50,470 nt of DNA from Ruminococcus sp. Its GTDB lineage: Bacteria; Bacillota; Clostridia; Oscillospirales; Ruminococcaceae. The notes beneath the pieces are model-generated. The model made no database searches. It was given only the letters and a program-made list of their open reading frames with translations, and was not told where the DNA came from. The stretch covers positions 1 through 50,470 of the forward strand of contig JAJQGO010000026.1 of assembly GCA_021200415.1 (NCBI GenBank), in the 5' to 3' direction. This document shows, piece after piece, positions 40,087 through 48,583 of the stretch. How positions within the stretch are numbered: position 1 is the first letter of the stretch; every line of letters begins with the position of its first letter. The translations under genes and the position numbers were made by a program.

Positions 40087-42114
40087 TTATGATGAATATG
40101 ACTCAGGAAGTGAGAGAATAACCTGTGCAAGCAATCTCTGAATTGCAAGCGCGTCATTGTTGCTGATTCCGTCGCCGCGCTGATTTACATCGGCATTTAT
40201 AAGTCCCTGTTCACTAAGGGGATATTTTTCGGCATTTGAAATGTAGCTGAGAATTGCAACTGAATCGCTTATATCAATTGCCCCGTCAACATTTGCATCA
40301 CCGTAGAGAATATCGTCATCTGAAGATGATGTATCTGCGGTTGTTGTTTCCGAATCGTCATAAACATAGAGATCCGACGGCAGCTCGCTGAGAGTTATGC
40401 AGTATTCACTCTGATATGTTTCCGTAACGGTATCGGCATTGTTGTAATCTGAGCCTGAAATGAATTTCGGGCTGCTCTCCTCATCATACCATGTGCAGAA
40501 ATAGAGCCAGTTTGCGTGCTCGATTGTCATATTCGATACGCTCGGAATTGTGCTGTTTTCGGGCATTGCTACCATTTTCGCATTGTCAACATAATCAACC
40601 AGTGACCAGAAAACAGAGCTGTCAGCGTCCTCGTTAGGGCCGCTTGTAAGTCCGTCATGGCGGTTATATTCCGTATCATACTTATCGAAGCCCACAATGT
40701 CAACGTAATCATCGCCTACATACCATTCGGCTGATTCATCAGACCATGCGTAGAGATTTTCCTCCCAGATAAGGTTGTGGAGTCCGTATTCCTCGGTAAG
40801 CGTTGTGTAGAGGTACTTCCAAAGCTCCTTGTAGACCTCCGTGCCTTCCTTCGACCACCAGAACCAAGCTCCCGAGCCGTCTGTGCCTCCGTTGCCCTCC
40901 GCTTCATGGAAGGGTCTGAACAGAACGGGAACTCCTGCGTCCTGAAGCTGGAGAAGCTCGTTTGCGAGATTTTCCATACACAGCTTGAAATACTCATACT
41001 CAACCGTGCCCTCCACAAGGACGTTAGCCGTAACGAAGTCTGTGCCTACGCCGTATGTTGTCTTGGAGAAGTCAAGTGATTCACCGAGAGTGTAGTCGGA
41101 AAGCTTTACAGGAACGTTAATGTGCCATGAAGCAGTAACGATACCGCCCTGATTAACTGCCCAGTCAATCATTCTTTCCGTAACGCCGTCGTCCCATGCG
41201 TAGCACGGACAGTAGCTGCCGAAGTCGAAGCCTCTTATTGCGGGATATTCGCCTGTCAGCTCGTAGAGGTAGTCAAACTCTCTGTCGTAGTCGTTGTAGG
41301 TGTAGCTGCGGTTCTGGGAATCATAATTATATGCCTGACCGTCCTCATCGTAGCAGGTCCAGACAAAAGTTGAGCCGTCGTCGGCAGTATCCTTGCTTGA
41401 TTCGTCAAAGGTGTAGGTGTTTCCGTCCGAATCCACACAGGTATTTGTTGAGGAATCGTAGCGGATAGTCGTCTGAACCTGATGTCCGCCGCCGTAAATT
41501 TCCTGCTGACCTGAAAGAACGTGTTCGCCGTAAACGGAATTGAGATAGGACAAGAGAGCCTTTGTCTCATCGGTTGCGTCGGGGTCGCAGGGAACTCCCG
41601 TGCCCACAAGCTCATCAAGCTCGGCTTCGGCAACGGTAATCGTATCATACTCGGCATAGCCGTATGAGGTTTTGAACTCGATAGTATTTTCGCCCTCCTT
41701 CAGGCGGTATACGCCGAAGTCAACGTCAGTCCATTCGGTGAGATAGGGCAAGGTGTATGTGTAATCAATACCGTTTATTGAAAATGTCTGCATTCTTCCG
41801 TCCTCGCTGAGAAGCTGCGCACAGCGCGCTGAAAGGGAGTACATTCCCTCCTCCTCGACCTCAATCGTAATAGAGAAGGGTGTGTTTGTGAGATAGATGA
41901 AGCCGTCTCCGGAATATCCGGGAATCTGAGTTCCATAGACACTCGTCCATACGTCCTGACCGTTAATGTCAAGCTCCTCGGCTTCATACGTTCCAAGACC
42001 TCTTACAACAGTTTCGGTTTCAGCTGAAACTGAGCTGCAGAGAGGTGCGCACGCCATTGCGGCTACAGCTGCCGCAGCAAGCATGGAAAGCGTTTTTCTG
42101 ATTTTTCTGTTCAT
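40087..42114 (-). CDS. Secreted GH26 beta-mannanase with CBM35-like module and dockerin
   Basis: A 675-aa cellulosomal mannan hydrolase. The ATG at 42114 follows GGAGG and starts a signal peptide (1-31). Residues about 42-165 are a CBM35-like beta-sandwich (YEAEELDI, EGMYSLSARCA, GENTIEFKTS). The GH26 domain (about 180-570) has SGQQE, the acid/base Glu404 in FRPFHEAEG, and probable nucleophile Glu519 in AMPENS. Between beta-1 (HVLSGQQEIY) and the YLYELTGEYPAIRGFDF block there is an extra hydrophilic insert of about 60 residues (216-276), rich in Asp, Tyr and Thr. The dockerin (about 606-675) closely resembles that of the GH5 cellulase, so both probably bind the same cohesin. A divergent AraC regulator lies upstream. 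Confidence 0.92.
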   Translation of the reverse strand: MNRKIRKTLSMLAAAAVAAMACAPLCSSVSAETETVVRGLGTYEAEELDINGQDVWTSVYGTQIPGYSGDGFIYLTNTPFSITIEVEEEGMYSLSARCAQLLSEDGRMQTFSINGIDYTYTLPYLTEWTDVDFGVYRLKEGENTIEFKTSYGYAEYDTITVAEAELDELVGTGVPCDPDATDETKALLSYLNSVYGEHVLSGQQEIYGGGHQVQTTIRYDSSTNTCVDSDGNTYTFDESSKDTADDGSTFVWTCYDEDGQAYNYDSQNRSYTYNDYDREFDYLYELTGEYPAIRGFDFGSYCPCYAWDDGVTERMIDWAVNQGGIVTASWHINVPVKLSDYTLGESLDFSKTTYGVGTDFVTANVLVEGTVEYEYFKLCMENLANELLQLQDAGVPVLFRPFHEAEGNGGTDGSGAWFWWSKEGTEVYKELWKYLYTTLTEEYGLHNLIWEENLYAWSDESAEWYVGDDYVDIVGFDKYDTEYNRHDGLTSGPNEDADSSVFWSLVDYVDNAKMVAMPENSTIPSVSNMTIEHANWLYFCTWYDEESSPKFISGSDYNNADTVTETYQSEYCITLSELPSDLYVYDDSETTTADTSSSDDDILYGDANVDGAIDISDSVAILSYISNAEKYPLSEQGLINADVNQRGDGISNNDALAIQRLLAQVILSLPESYSS

Positions 42115-42257
42115 AGTTAAGCCTCCGATCATAAAATGAATAATGTTATTTGTGTGTCTAAAGTGCTGCTAAGGGAATACCGCATAAAAATCGCTGTGCA
42201 GATAACCGGCAAAGCCGGCAAGCGCTTATTGTGCGGCAAGCCTTATTTTATACATTT

Positions 42258-42286
42258 ATTATACCAACATTTTCACATAATGTCAA
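42258..42286 (-). promoter_or_regulatory. Promoter of the GH26 gene
   Basis: On the minus strand TTGACA (42281-42286), 17-bp spacer and TATAAT (42258-42263). The leader of about 135 nt can form a CCGGC/GCCGG hairpin near 42200-42220. Confidence 0.85.
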
Positions 42287-42338
42287 CAAGACGAACGCGA
42301 TATTTTCACGCATCCGCCATTCGGCGCATTCCCGAATA

Positions 42339-42367
42339 TTGACAAATTGAGAAATATATTGTAATAT
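42339..42367 (+). promoter_or_regulatory. Promoter of the AraC regulator gene
   Basis: TTGACA (42339-42344), 17-bp spacer and TAATAT (42362-42367), divergent from and about 50 bp away from the GH26 promoter. The 305 bp between the two genes hold these promoters, their leaders and nothing else seen. Confidence 0.75.
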
Positions 42368-42419
42368 AGTATTAAGACAACATTATTAAAACGCTTTATT
42401 TTAAATTTTGGGTGATAAT

Positions 42420-43214
42420 ATGAAAATCAATAAATTCTGCTTTAATTTTCAGCAGGATAAGCCTGTCTGCAACGAAATCTCCGAGGACTATACGCTCATA
42501 TCCGCAGCATCTCCGATTGTTTTCACAATCTGCGGCAAGGACGTATCATGCCCTACGGATACAATTATTATATATGGGCAGAATTCCTACCGCACATATT
42601 GCAGTGCCGACAGGAATCCCCTGATTCTCGACACGGTTGGCTTCGGCATGACCTCCGCCGACCGTCAGTTTTTCTCCGAGCTGAATATTCCCCTGAACAA
42701 GCCGGTTCAGCTGGGCGAAAATATTGTTATTCACAATCTTGTAAAATCCATGCACACACAGCAGATTTATTACAACAATGCCGACAGCGATTTCAATGAT
42801 TATGCACTGCGCATGATTCTGCTCAACATCAGCGAACAGCTGCGCAGTCCGCAGGAAACGGAGATTCCCGATGTTCCCCGATACAGGGAGCTTCTGGAGC
42901 TTCGGAGGAGCATTTGCGCCTCCCCTACAAGCCGCTGGAGCATTGATGAGATATGCTCTGAAATGAACATCAGCCGAACATATTTCCACAGAATTTATTT
43001 CTCTGCGTTCGGCGTAACCTGTATGCAGGACATCATAGAAAACCGCCTGAGCTTCGCAGCCGAAATGCTCATCAGCACGGACACCTCCGTCAGCAAAATT
43101 GCCGAAATCTGCGGATATGACAGCGATTCCTACTTCATGCGCCAGTTTAAAAAGCACACAGGCTTAACGCCCTCGGAATACCGCAGACGGTTTTCATGCA
43201 ACTGCGGAAAATAA
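42420..43214 (+). CDS. AraC-family transcriptional regulator
   Basis: A 264-aa regulator. The N-terminal part (about 1-140) is a probable ligand or dimerisation domain of cupin type. The C-terminal AraC domain (about 160-260) has two helix-turn-helix motifs: WSIDEICSEMNISRTYFHRIYF and VSKIAEICGYDSDSYFMRQFKK, followed by GLTPSEYRRRF. The ATG at 42420 follows a GGGTGAT site. Divergent from the GH26 mannanase gene, so local control of that gene is likely (inference). Confidence 0.85.
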   Translation: MKINKFCFNFQQDKPVCNEISEDYTLISAASPIVFTICGKDVSCPTDTIIIYGQNSYRTYCSADRNPLILDTVGFGMTSADRQFFSELNIPLNKPVQLGENIVIHNLVKSMHTQQIYYNNADSDFNDYALRMILLNISEQLRSPQETEIPDVPRYRELLELRRSICASPTSRWSIDEICSEMNISRTYFHRIYFSAFGVTCMQDIIENRLSFAAEMLISTDTSVSKIAEICGYDSDSYFMRQFKKHTGLTPSEYRRRFSCNCGK

Positions 43215-43254
43215 TCAATCTAAATTTCAACAGCTTTATTTGTGCAGGGTTTCT

Positions 43255-43415
43255 GAGCGTGTTCACGTAAAATAAATGTGCGGGTTTTCGAGCATAATTT
43301 TGACGAATACAAGGCGAAAATATGCAGACGGGCTGACGCCCGTCAAATGTTTTCAACGCAGTAGTTGTTAAAATTTGCCGAAAATACGTGCGTTGTATTT
43401 TATGTGAATACGCTC
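43255..43415. repeat. 161-bp structured palindromic element
   Basis: The 20-bp ends (43255-43274 and 43396-43415) can pair along their full length as RNA, with 18 Watson-Crick and two G-U pairs. Inside, 43281-43303 is partly complementary to 43367-43387, and a perfect 7-bp hairpin with a UGAC loop sits at 43327-43344. The 300-bp gap between the AraC and VanY genes holds this element and the vanY promoter. It could be a MITE-like repeat or a structured RNA; no clear target duplication is visible. Confidence 0.6.
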
Positions 43416-43448
43416 TTTATAAAATTTGCCGAAATCTATTATTTCTAC

Positions 43449-43477
43449 TTTACAACGGACGATTTTTGTGGTATAAT
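43449..43477 (+). promoter_or_regulatory. Promoter of the VanY-like gene
   Basis: TTTACA (43449-43454), 17-bp spacer and TATAAT (43472-43477), 36 bp upstream of the ATG. Confidence 0.78.
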
Positions 43478-43512
43478 ATATCATTATTGAAAAAAGTGAG
43501 AGGAATTCTTTT

Positions 43513-44547
43513 ATGAGTAATGGAAACAGAAGAAGAAGCCGAAGAAAATATAAATTGAGATACGACAGGGTTATCGCTGTCGCTCTCGTGCTGATTGTTT
43601 TGATTGTTATTATCACCTCATGCTCCAAGGGATGCAGCAAGGACGATGACGACAAGAATACCGAAACACAGTCCTCCGTTGTGGACGAGCTTACAAGCGG
43701 CTCCGACGAAAGCGCTGACGCAACAGCCGCAGAGGGCGATACAGCCGCAGATGCTGTTGCAGCAACTGCTGCGGAAACGGAATATACCATTCAGTCCGTC
43801 GAATATGCACAGGTCAACATGGGTGACCTGATTCTTGTAAACTCCCTCCACCCGTACACCTTTGCAGAGGGCGATACAAATCTCGTTACAGTCTACGAAA
43901 ACAGAAGCACCTGCTACAGCGTTAAGGATAACGAGGTTATGCTGGATTCAAACGTAATCACACAGCTCAACACCTTTATGGAGGCATATTACGCCGCTAC
44001 CTCAAATACGGATCTCCGTATCATTACGGGCTACAGATCGCTTGAGGTGCAGAACGACAAATACAACAGCGGTCTGACCGATATTGCAGGCGGCTATTCG
44101 GAATATCACACGGGAAGAGCTATCGATGTGGGAATTTTCCCCGAGGGAAGCGATTCGAACTACTACTCCCCCGATTACTCCGAAACCATCAACTATGGCT
44201 GGTTCAATGAAAACGCTTCAAGCTACGGATTTATCCTCCGCTACCCTGAGGGCAAGGAATCCTCAACAGGCGAAAGCTCCAGCACCTACACCTACCGATA
44301 TGTGGGCATTCCCCACGCTGTTTATATGGCGCAGAATAACCTCTGCCTTGAGGAGTATATCGACCAGATTAAATCATACAATAGTACCAATACGCTTAAA
44401 ATTACTAACGGCACTTCCCAGTATGAGGTGTACTACGTGGCAGCCAATGTAAACGATGTTACGGATGTTCCGGTTCCCTCAACTATGCCGTATACCATTT
44501 CAGGCAACAACGTAGACGGATTTATTGTTACGGTTACAGTTGCTTAA
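43513..44547 (+). CDS. VanY-like D-Ala-D-Ala carboxypeptidase (M15B)
   Basis: A 344-aa membrane-anchored peptidase. A basic N-terminus and one membrane helix (about 19-37) ending in SCSKGC are followed by an acidic, Ala-rich spacer (about 45-90). The M15B domain (about 95-290) has the zinc motif SEYHTGRAIDVG (His199, Asp205) and a downstream His in VGIPHAVY (His268), with ITGYRSLEVQ. It would trim the terminal D-Ala of peptidoglycan stems. No other van genes are nearby, so cell-wall maintenance rather than glycopeptide resistance is expected. Confidence 0.9.
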   Translation: MSNGNRRRSRRKYKLRYDRVIAVALVLIVLIVIITSCSKGCSKDDDDKNTETQSSVVDELTSGSDESADATAAEGDTAADAVAATAAETEYTIQSVEYAQVNMGDLILVNSLHPYTFAEGDTNLVTVYENRSTCYSVKDNEVMLDSNVITQLNTFMEAYYAATSNTDLRIITGYRSLEVQNDKYNSGLTDIAGGYSEYHTGRAIDVGIFPEGSDSNYYSPDYSETINYGWFNENASSYGFILRYPEGKESSTGESSSTYTYRYVGIPHAVYMAQNNLCLEEYIDQIKSYNSTNTLKITNGTSQYEVYYVAANVNDVTDVPVPSTMPYTISGNNVDGFIVTVTVA

Positions 44548-44571
44548 TCAGATAAAAAAATAACTAAATAG

Positions 44572-44607
44572 AGAAAAGAGCTATGGAATTGTCCTTAGCT
44601 CTTTTCT
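44572..44607. terminator. Hairpin between the VanY-like and peptide-binding genes
   Basis: A perfect 12-bp stem (44572-44583 with 44596-44607) lies between two plus-strand genes but lacks a downstream T run on the plus strand. It may be a weak terminator, an RNA-stabilising hairpin, or a terminator for minus-strand transcription. Confidence 0.55.
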
Positions 44608-44627
44608 GAATACAGAAGGAGTTCAAC

Positions 44628-46277
44628 TTGAAAAGAATACTTGCTCTTATCCTCGCGGCTTCGTTCGTCCTTCCGCTTTTTTCCTGCGGTGACGAAAGCG
44701 ATGATACCTCCCGGAGTGACGGCAGCGGCATGATGTACAACGCCTCGCTTCTGAATAATCCCGAAAGCCTCGACCCACAGTATGCCTGCGATGAAGCTTC
44801 AAATACCGTCATTGCCAACCTCTACAGCGGACTTATGAAATTCGCCGATGACGGAACTGCCGTCTGCTGCAACGCCGAAAGCTACACCGTATCCGAGGAC
44901 GGTCTGACGTACACCTTCAATCTGCGGAGCGATAATTACTGGTTTTTCGATGAAAATGACGATGATACGGTTGATGATGACGAATGCTTTCCTGTTACGG
45001 CGGAGGATTACGTTTTCGCCTTGCAGAGGGTTCTCGATCCCGAAATGCAGTCGCCCTACTCGGAGTATTTCACCTGCATAAAGGGCGGCGAGGCGGCTGC
45101 CAACGGCACGTCCTCAGCGGATTCAATCGAGGTTTACGCTGCCGACAGCTCAACGCTTGTCATTCAGCTGGAATATCCCTCCGCTGACTTCATAAATCTC
45201 ATGGCTACGCCTGCCGCCTATCCGTGCAACGAGGAATTTTTCCTCTCCACGAAGGGCAGATACGGACTCGATGATGATTCGGTCATGTCAAACGGCGCGT
45301 TTTTCGTGCGTCAGTGGTTCTATGACGCCTACGGCAGCAACAATATTTTGTATATGAAAAAAAATTCCGCCAACAGCACCGATGAAAACAGAGTTTACCC
45401 ATCGTTTCTGAGCTTCACGATTGAAAAAAGCGCGTCCGACATCAGGGAGATGTTCCTTGACGCGGAAATCGACTGCTTCACTACACTGAATAAAAATTCC
45501 TTTGAAAAGAAAAAATACACAATTGAATCACAGCAGAGTATTACTCTTGGATTGATTTTTAACAGCAGTGATAAAATATGTTCAAATGAAAACTTTAAAA
45601 AAGCGCTTTGCTATAGCATCAACCGCCAGTCCCTGAGCGATGAGGCGGACGATGACGCATCTGCCGCATACGGTATAATTCCCCCAGCCGTAAATCTTCT
45701 GGGGAGGTCATACAGGGATTTGTCCGCTGACACGGCTTTCGACACCTATGACGCGGGCAAGGCAGCTGAGCTGTGCAGCACTGCCAAATCCGAGCTGAAC
45801 GCGGAATCCTTCGGGACGATTACAATGCTCGTCATTTCGGGAACTGTGGATTCCTCCTTGGTTCACGTTCTGTCGAGGGAGTGGCAGGACGCACTCGGCT
45901 TCTATGTGAGCATTGAGGAGCTTTCGGAGGAGGATTTCTACTCGCGTCTGGAGGACGGAGATTATCAGCTTGCCCTTTATCCTGTCAGGGGGCTGTACAA
46001 CAGCGGAATATCGGTTCTTGAACAGGTTGCGGGCGATGAGTATATTCAGCTTTCCGATTCGGCAAATGCCGCTGTGGCGGAGCTGAGAAAATGCACTGAC
46101 GCTTCGGAGCTTGTGGAGGAATTTACAGCTGCCGAGAAAATGATAATTGATGAAATGGCGTATGTTCCCGTATTTTATAAAAATTCTTATCTCGTAATGG
46201 AAAGTGAAAACGAGGATATTGTTTATGATTCATTCTCCGGTGCGGTAAGCTTCAGGAATGCAAAGCATTTTGATTAA
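44628..46277 (+). CDS. Oligopeptide-binding lipoprotein (ABC transporter family 5)
   Basis: A 549-aa extracellular solute-binding protein of the OppA/DppA family. It starts at TTG (44628) behind AAGGAG and has a lipoprotein signal ending in LFSC (Cys20). The family-5 signature region is NNPESLDPQYACDEASN and NLYSGLMKFADDG, and AYGIIPPAV lies at the hinge. No permease or ATPase genes follow, so it is an orphan binding protein that uses a transporter encoded elsewhere or acts as a sensor. Its position next to the agr locus may be coincidental. Confidence 0.88.
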   Translation: MKRILALILAASFVLPLFSCGDESDDTSRSDGSGMMYNASLLNNPESLDPQYACDEASNTVIANLYSGLMKFADDGTAVCCNAESYTVSEDGLTYTFNLRSDNYWFFDENDDDTVDDDECFPVTAEDYVFALQRVLDPEMQSPYSEYFTCIKGGEAAANGTSSADSIEVYAADSSTLVIQLEYPSADFINLMATPAAYPCNEEFFLSTKGRYGLDDDSVMSNGAFFVRQWFYDAYGSNNILYMKKNSANSTDENRVYPSFLSFTIEKSASDIREMFLDAEIDCFTTLNKNSFEKKKYTIESQQSITLGLIFNSSDKICSNENFKKALCYSINRQSLSDEADDDASAAYGIIPPAVNLLGRSYRDLSADTAFDTYDAGKAAELCSTAKSELNAESFGTITMLVISGTVDSSLVHVLSREWQDALGFYVSIEELSEEDFYSRLEDGDYQLALYPVRGLYNSGISVLEQVAGDEYIQLSDSANAAVAELRKCTDASELVEEFTAAEKMIIDEMAYVPVFYKNSYLVMESENEDIVYDSFSGAVSFRNAKHFD

Positions 46278-46294
46278 GCAAAATAAAATAGCAA

Positions 46295-46341
46295 AAAATA
46301 TAACCGTCGGCTATCGGGATAAAGCTGACGGTTATATTTTT
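46295..46341. terminator. Bidirectional terminator
   Basis: A 13-bp stem (46295-46307 with 46327-46340) with A and T runs on both sides ends the peptide-binding gene and can also end the agr transcript coming from the right. A 12-bp perfect palindrome, GGCAAATTTGCC (46401-46412), lies in the remaining 100 bp before agrD. Confidence 0.82.
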
Positions 46342-46445
46342 AATAAATAGAGCTGATAAAATTGTTTCCGTTTTGTTAAGGAAACGGCATAAAACTTGGA
46401 TGGCAAATTTGCCTTGTGTCATTGCATGATGTCAAAAATTCTGTC

Positions 46446-46580
46446 TTACTTCTTGAAGGATTTGAGTGATTCAGGCTCAACAGGCTGATAAGTACCGAAG
46501 CCTGAAGCAGTTCCGCTTGCTCTTGACGCAGCTTTTTTGCCTACAGCAGCGATGAGCTTATAAATCTTGCTGATTTTCAT
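46446..46580 (-). CDS. agrD: AgrD-like cyclic autoinducer peptide precursor, Cys-less
   Basis: A 44-residue peptide gene. The start at 46580 has GGAGG 9 nt upstream and overlaps the end of agrB by 23 bp. The layout is that of AgrD: a basic amphipathic helix (1-20), a short core, then the acidic QPVEPESLK tail. The core ASGFGTY aligns with the CLWFTH-type core of clostridial AgrD, but the ring-forming Cys is replaced by Ser26, which would give a lactone instead of a thiolactone. AgrB would cleave after the core and cyclise it. No export peptidase is adjacent. Confidence 0.88.
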   Translation of the reverse strand: MKISKIYKLIAAVGKKAASRASGTASGFGTYQPVEPESLKSFKK

Positions 46581-47163
46581 CACTGTTTTCCTCCTTTCCG
46601 TATTGCCCAACAAACATCAACAGCATTATTAGCAAGGCTGTCAAGATTATGATGAAGCAAATTTTTATAGCAAAGAAATACGTAAAAGCAGCAACAGCAG
46701 TCCAAAATAGTGAAATTGCTATACTGATTTTGTGGTATTTCGTTTGTTCTTTTTTGGTTAGCGGTTTATTGTGATTCTCCACAGGTGCAAGATAAACGCA
46801 GGTTATCACAAACAGCAGCATTATCAGAATGCAAAGCACGGGGAAAAAGGAAATCTCGGAAAACGGCAGTTCAGAAATAAGCGCAACTGAAAGGCAAATC
46901 AAGGTGAAAGATGCCTTGCAGCCCAAAAATGTTTCCGCGTGATAGCCGCCCGTGTAGAGCCTGACTGATATAAACATGACGAAAAAGAGAAGCATTACAA
47001 GCAGCTGCTTGCTGAGAAGTCCTACCGCAAGGACGATTGCCAAATCCGCAATGCCCAATAAAATGGTTTCGTAGCCGTAAATGCAGATGTCGATTTCGGA
47101 CTGAGAAATCGCACCCTTGCCCAATAAAAAATCAGCTATCCTTTTGCTTAGTCGGTGTATCAA
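46558..47163 (-). CDS. agrB: AgrB-like autoinducer-processing protease
   Basis: A 201-aa membrane cysteine protease that cleaves the AgrD C-terminal tail and makes the cyclic peptide. The catalytic His and Cys are in RLYTGGYHAETFLGC. About five membrane segments. The TTG at 47163 is preferred: GAGGTGG lies 8 nt upstream and the product begins MIHRLSKRIADFLL, as AgrB proteins do, whereas earlier starts add an unlikely extension over the promoter. Own promoter at 47186-47214 preceded by direct repeats. Confidence 0.92.
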   Translation of the reverse strand: MIHRLSKRIADFLLGKGAISQSEIDICIYGYETILLGIADLAIVLAVGLLSKQLLVMLLFFVMFISVRLYTGGYHAETFLGCKASFTLICLSVALISELPFSEISFFPVLCILIMLLFVITCVYLAPVENHNKPLTKKEQTKYHKISIAISLFWTAVAAFTYFFAIKICFIIILTALLIMLLMFVGQYGKEENSDENQQDL

Positions 47164-47185
47164 TCCAATCACCACCTCTAAGAAA

Positions 47186-47254
47186 ATTATAGCTGATTTC
47201 CTGCGGAATTTCAATATTCTTTCCTAATTAGCACCTTTTTTTCCTAATTAGCAC
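47186..47254 (-). promoter_or_regulatory. agrBD promoter with tandem LytTR-type repeats
   Basis: On the minus strand TTGAAA (47209-47214), 17 bp and TATAAT (47186-47191). Just upstream of the -35 lie two identical 14-bp direct repeats, GTGCTAATTAGGAA (47221-47234 and 47241-47254), 20 bp apart start to start. Paired direct repeats next to a -35 are the usual binding layout of AgrA/LytTR activators. Confidence 0.82.
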
Positions 47255-47271
47255 TTTGTTTTCTAACAGCA

Positions 47272-48582
47272 TCAAAAATCTTCGCTTGGAATCCAAATAT
47301 CCATAATAAAAAGACCATTTTTCTCATAAATTTCAATCATACCATTATATTTATTTACTATATCCCTGACAGATTTGAGTCCGTATCCGTGAATTTTCTT
47401 TTGAACCTTTGTCGTTTTTAGTTCAGGATTACTCTCAAGGACTGATTTTTTGATTGAATTTTTTAAAATAATATGGATGTATTTTTTCTGCTGAGTTATC
47501 TCGAAATAAATCTCCCTGTTTTTCTCGACCTTCCTGCAAGCCTCGATTGCGTTGTCAAAAATATTTCCAAGGAGGGAACACATATCCACGTCCTTTATAT
47601 CAGTTTCAAATTTGCCCGAACATACAATAACTGATATGTCCTCATTCCTGCATTGCATGAGCTTTGTGTTCGACACAATATCCACAACCCTGTTGCCGGT
47701 ATTTACGCTGTCATACTTGAAATTGAGCTTGTTGTCAAGCATATCCTCGATGTATTCCTCAGCTCTGCCGTATTCTTTCTCGGAAATGAGCGTTTCAATG
47801 CATTGCAGATGATTTTTCATGTCGTGGCTGATTTGATTTATCTCCTTGAACCGCCTTTCGAACTCCTCATACTGGGTACGGTGAAGCTCATCCTGCATTT
47901 TATCAATTATTAAATTTGTTTTTTCAGCATTCTTTTCACTGATTCTTTTCATAAGGAAATATACCAAAACATTTACCATAATTAGCTCGACACCAATGAT
48001 AATTGACATTGGAGTTTCACTTGATATGCCTGTATCCATATCAATTTGGAATATGTTCAGTCCAATAAGCATAGTTAATATAAAGATTACACCAATTGTA
48101 ATCCATTCACTTGCGGAAAAATAATATCTTTTGTCGCCTTTAACTCGTAAAAGAAGCCGTGTTACCATAAATAGGAGAGCTTTTGTAATAAAAAGAACAA
48201 GCAATCTTATCAATCCGCGTATTTCTATCATTTCCTCCACGGTTCTGCCCGTCAGAAGTCCAAGCGTTCCGAGGGACAAAAAGCTGATCATCATCGCGGA
48301 AATGTCCAGAATCAGCGCCGCAAAGAGCTTTTCAAAGGTCGTGCCATTAAGAAGCAGAAAAGCGAGGCCGAAATTCGCGCAAATTCGCAAAACGCTGAGG
48401 ATTCCCTCGTAGCTCATGAAATGGTTGAAAATGAGCGTTATGGCTGAATTGACGGCGAAAATGAGCAAAAAGCACAGCAGCGAGCGCTCTTTTTTCTTCG
48501 GATTGAGAAACCGAACCATGAAATCGGCGTATATTGCGTACTCCACGAAGGTGGCGATATATTCAAAAATGCTCCAAACCAT
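47272..48582 (-). CDS. agrC: AgrC-like sensor histidine kinase (GHKL)
   Basis: A 436-aa sensor kinase. Residues about 1-200 hold six hydrophobic segments that would bind the extracellular cyclic peptide. A helical linker (about 205-245) leads to the phospho-acceptor His in ISHDMKNHLQ, the N box NIFDNAIEAC and the G box HGYGLKSV of the HPK10 class. The ATG at 48582 lies one base after the agrA stop, so the two are translationally coupled. It would phosphorylate AgrA. Confidence 0.92.
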   Translation of the reverse strand: MVWSIFEYIATFVEYAIYADFMVRFLNPKKKERSLLCFLLIFAVNSAITLIFNHFMSYEGILSVLRICANFGLAFLLLNGTTFEKLFAALILDISAMMISFLSLGTLGLLTGRTVEEMIEIRGLIRLLVLFITKALLFMVTRLLLRVKGDKRYYFSASEWITIGVIFILTMLIGLNIFQIDMDTGISSETPMSIIIGVELIMVNVLVYFLMKRISEKNAEKTNLIIDKMQDELHRTQYEEFERRFKEINQISHDMKNHLQCIETLISEKEYGRAEEYIEDMLDNKLNFKYDSVNTGNRVVDIVSNTKLMQCRNEDISVIVCSGKFETDIKDVDMCSLLGNIFDNAIEACRKVEKNREIYFEITQQKKYIHIILKNSIKKSVLESNPELKTTKVQKKIHGYGLKSVRDIVNKYNGMIEIYEKNGLFIMDIWIPSEDF

Positions 48583-48583
48583 G

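Noticed and set aside
43513-44547. Vancomycin-resistance gene cluster
   Set aside because: Only a VanY-type peptidase is present; no vanA/B ligase, vanH, vanX or VanRS pair is nearby. The histidine kinase and regulator at 47-49 kb are of the agr class.
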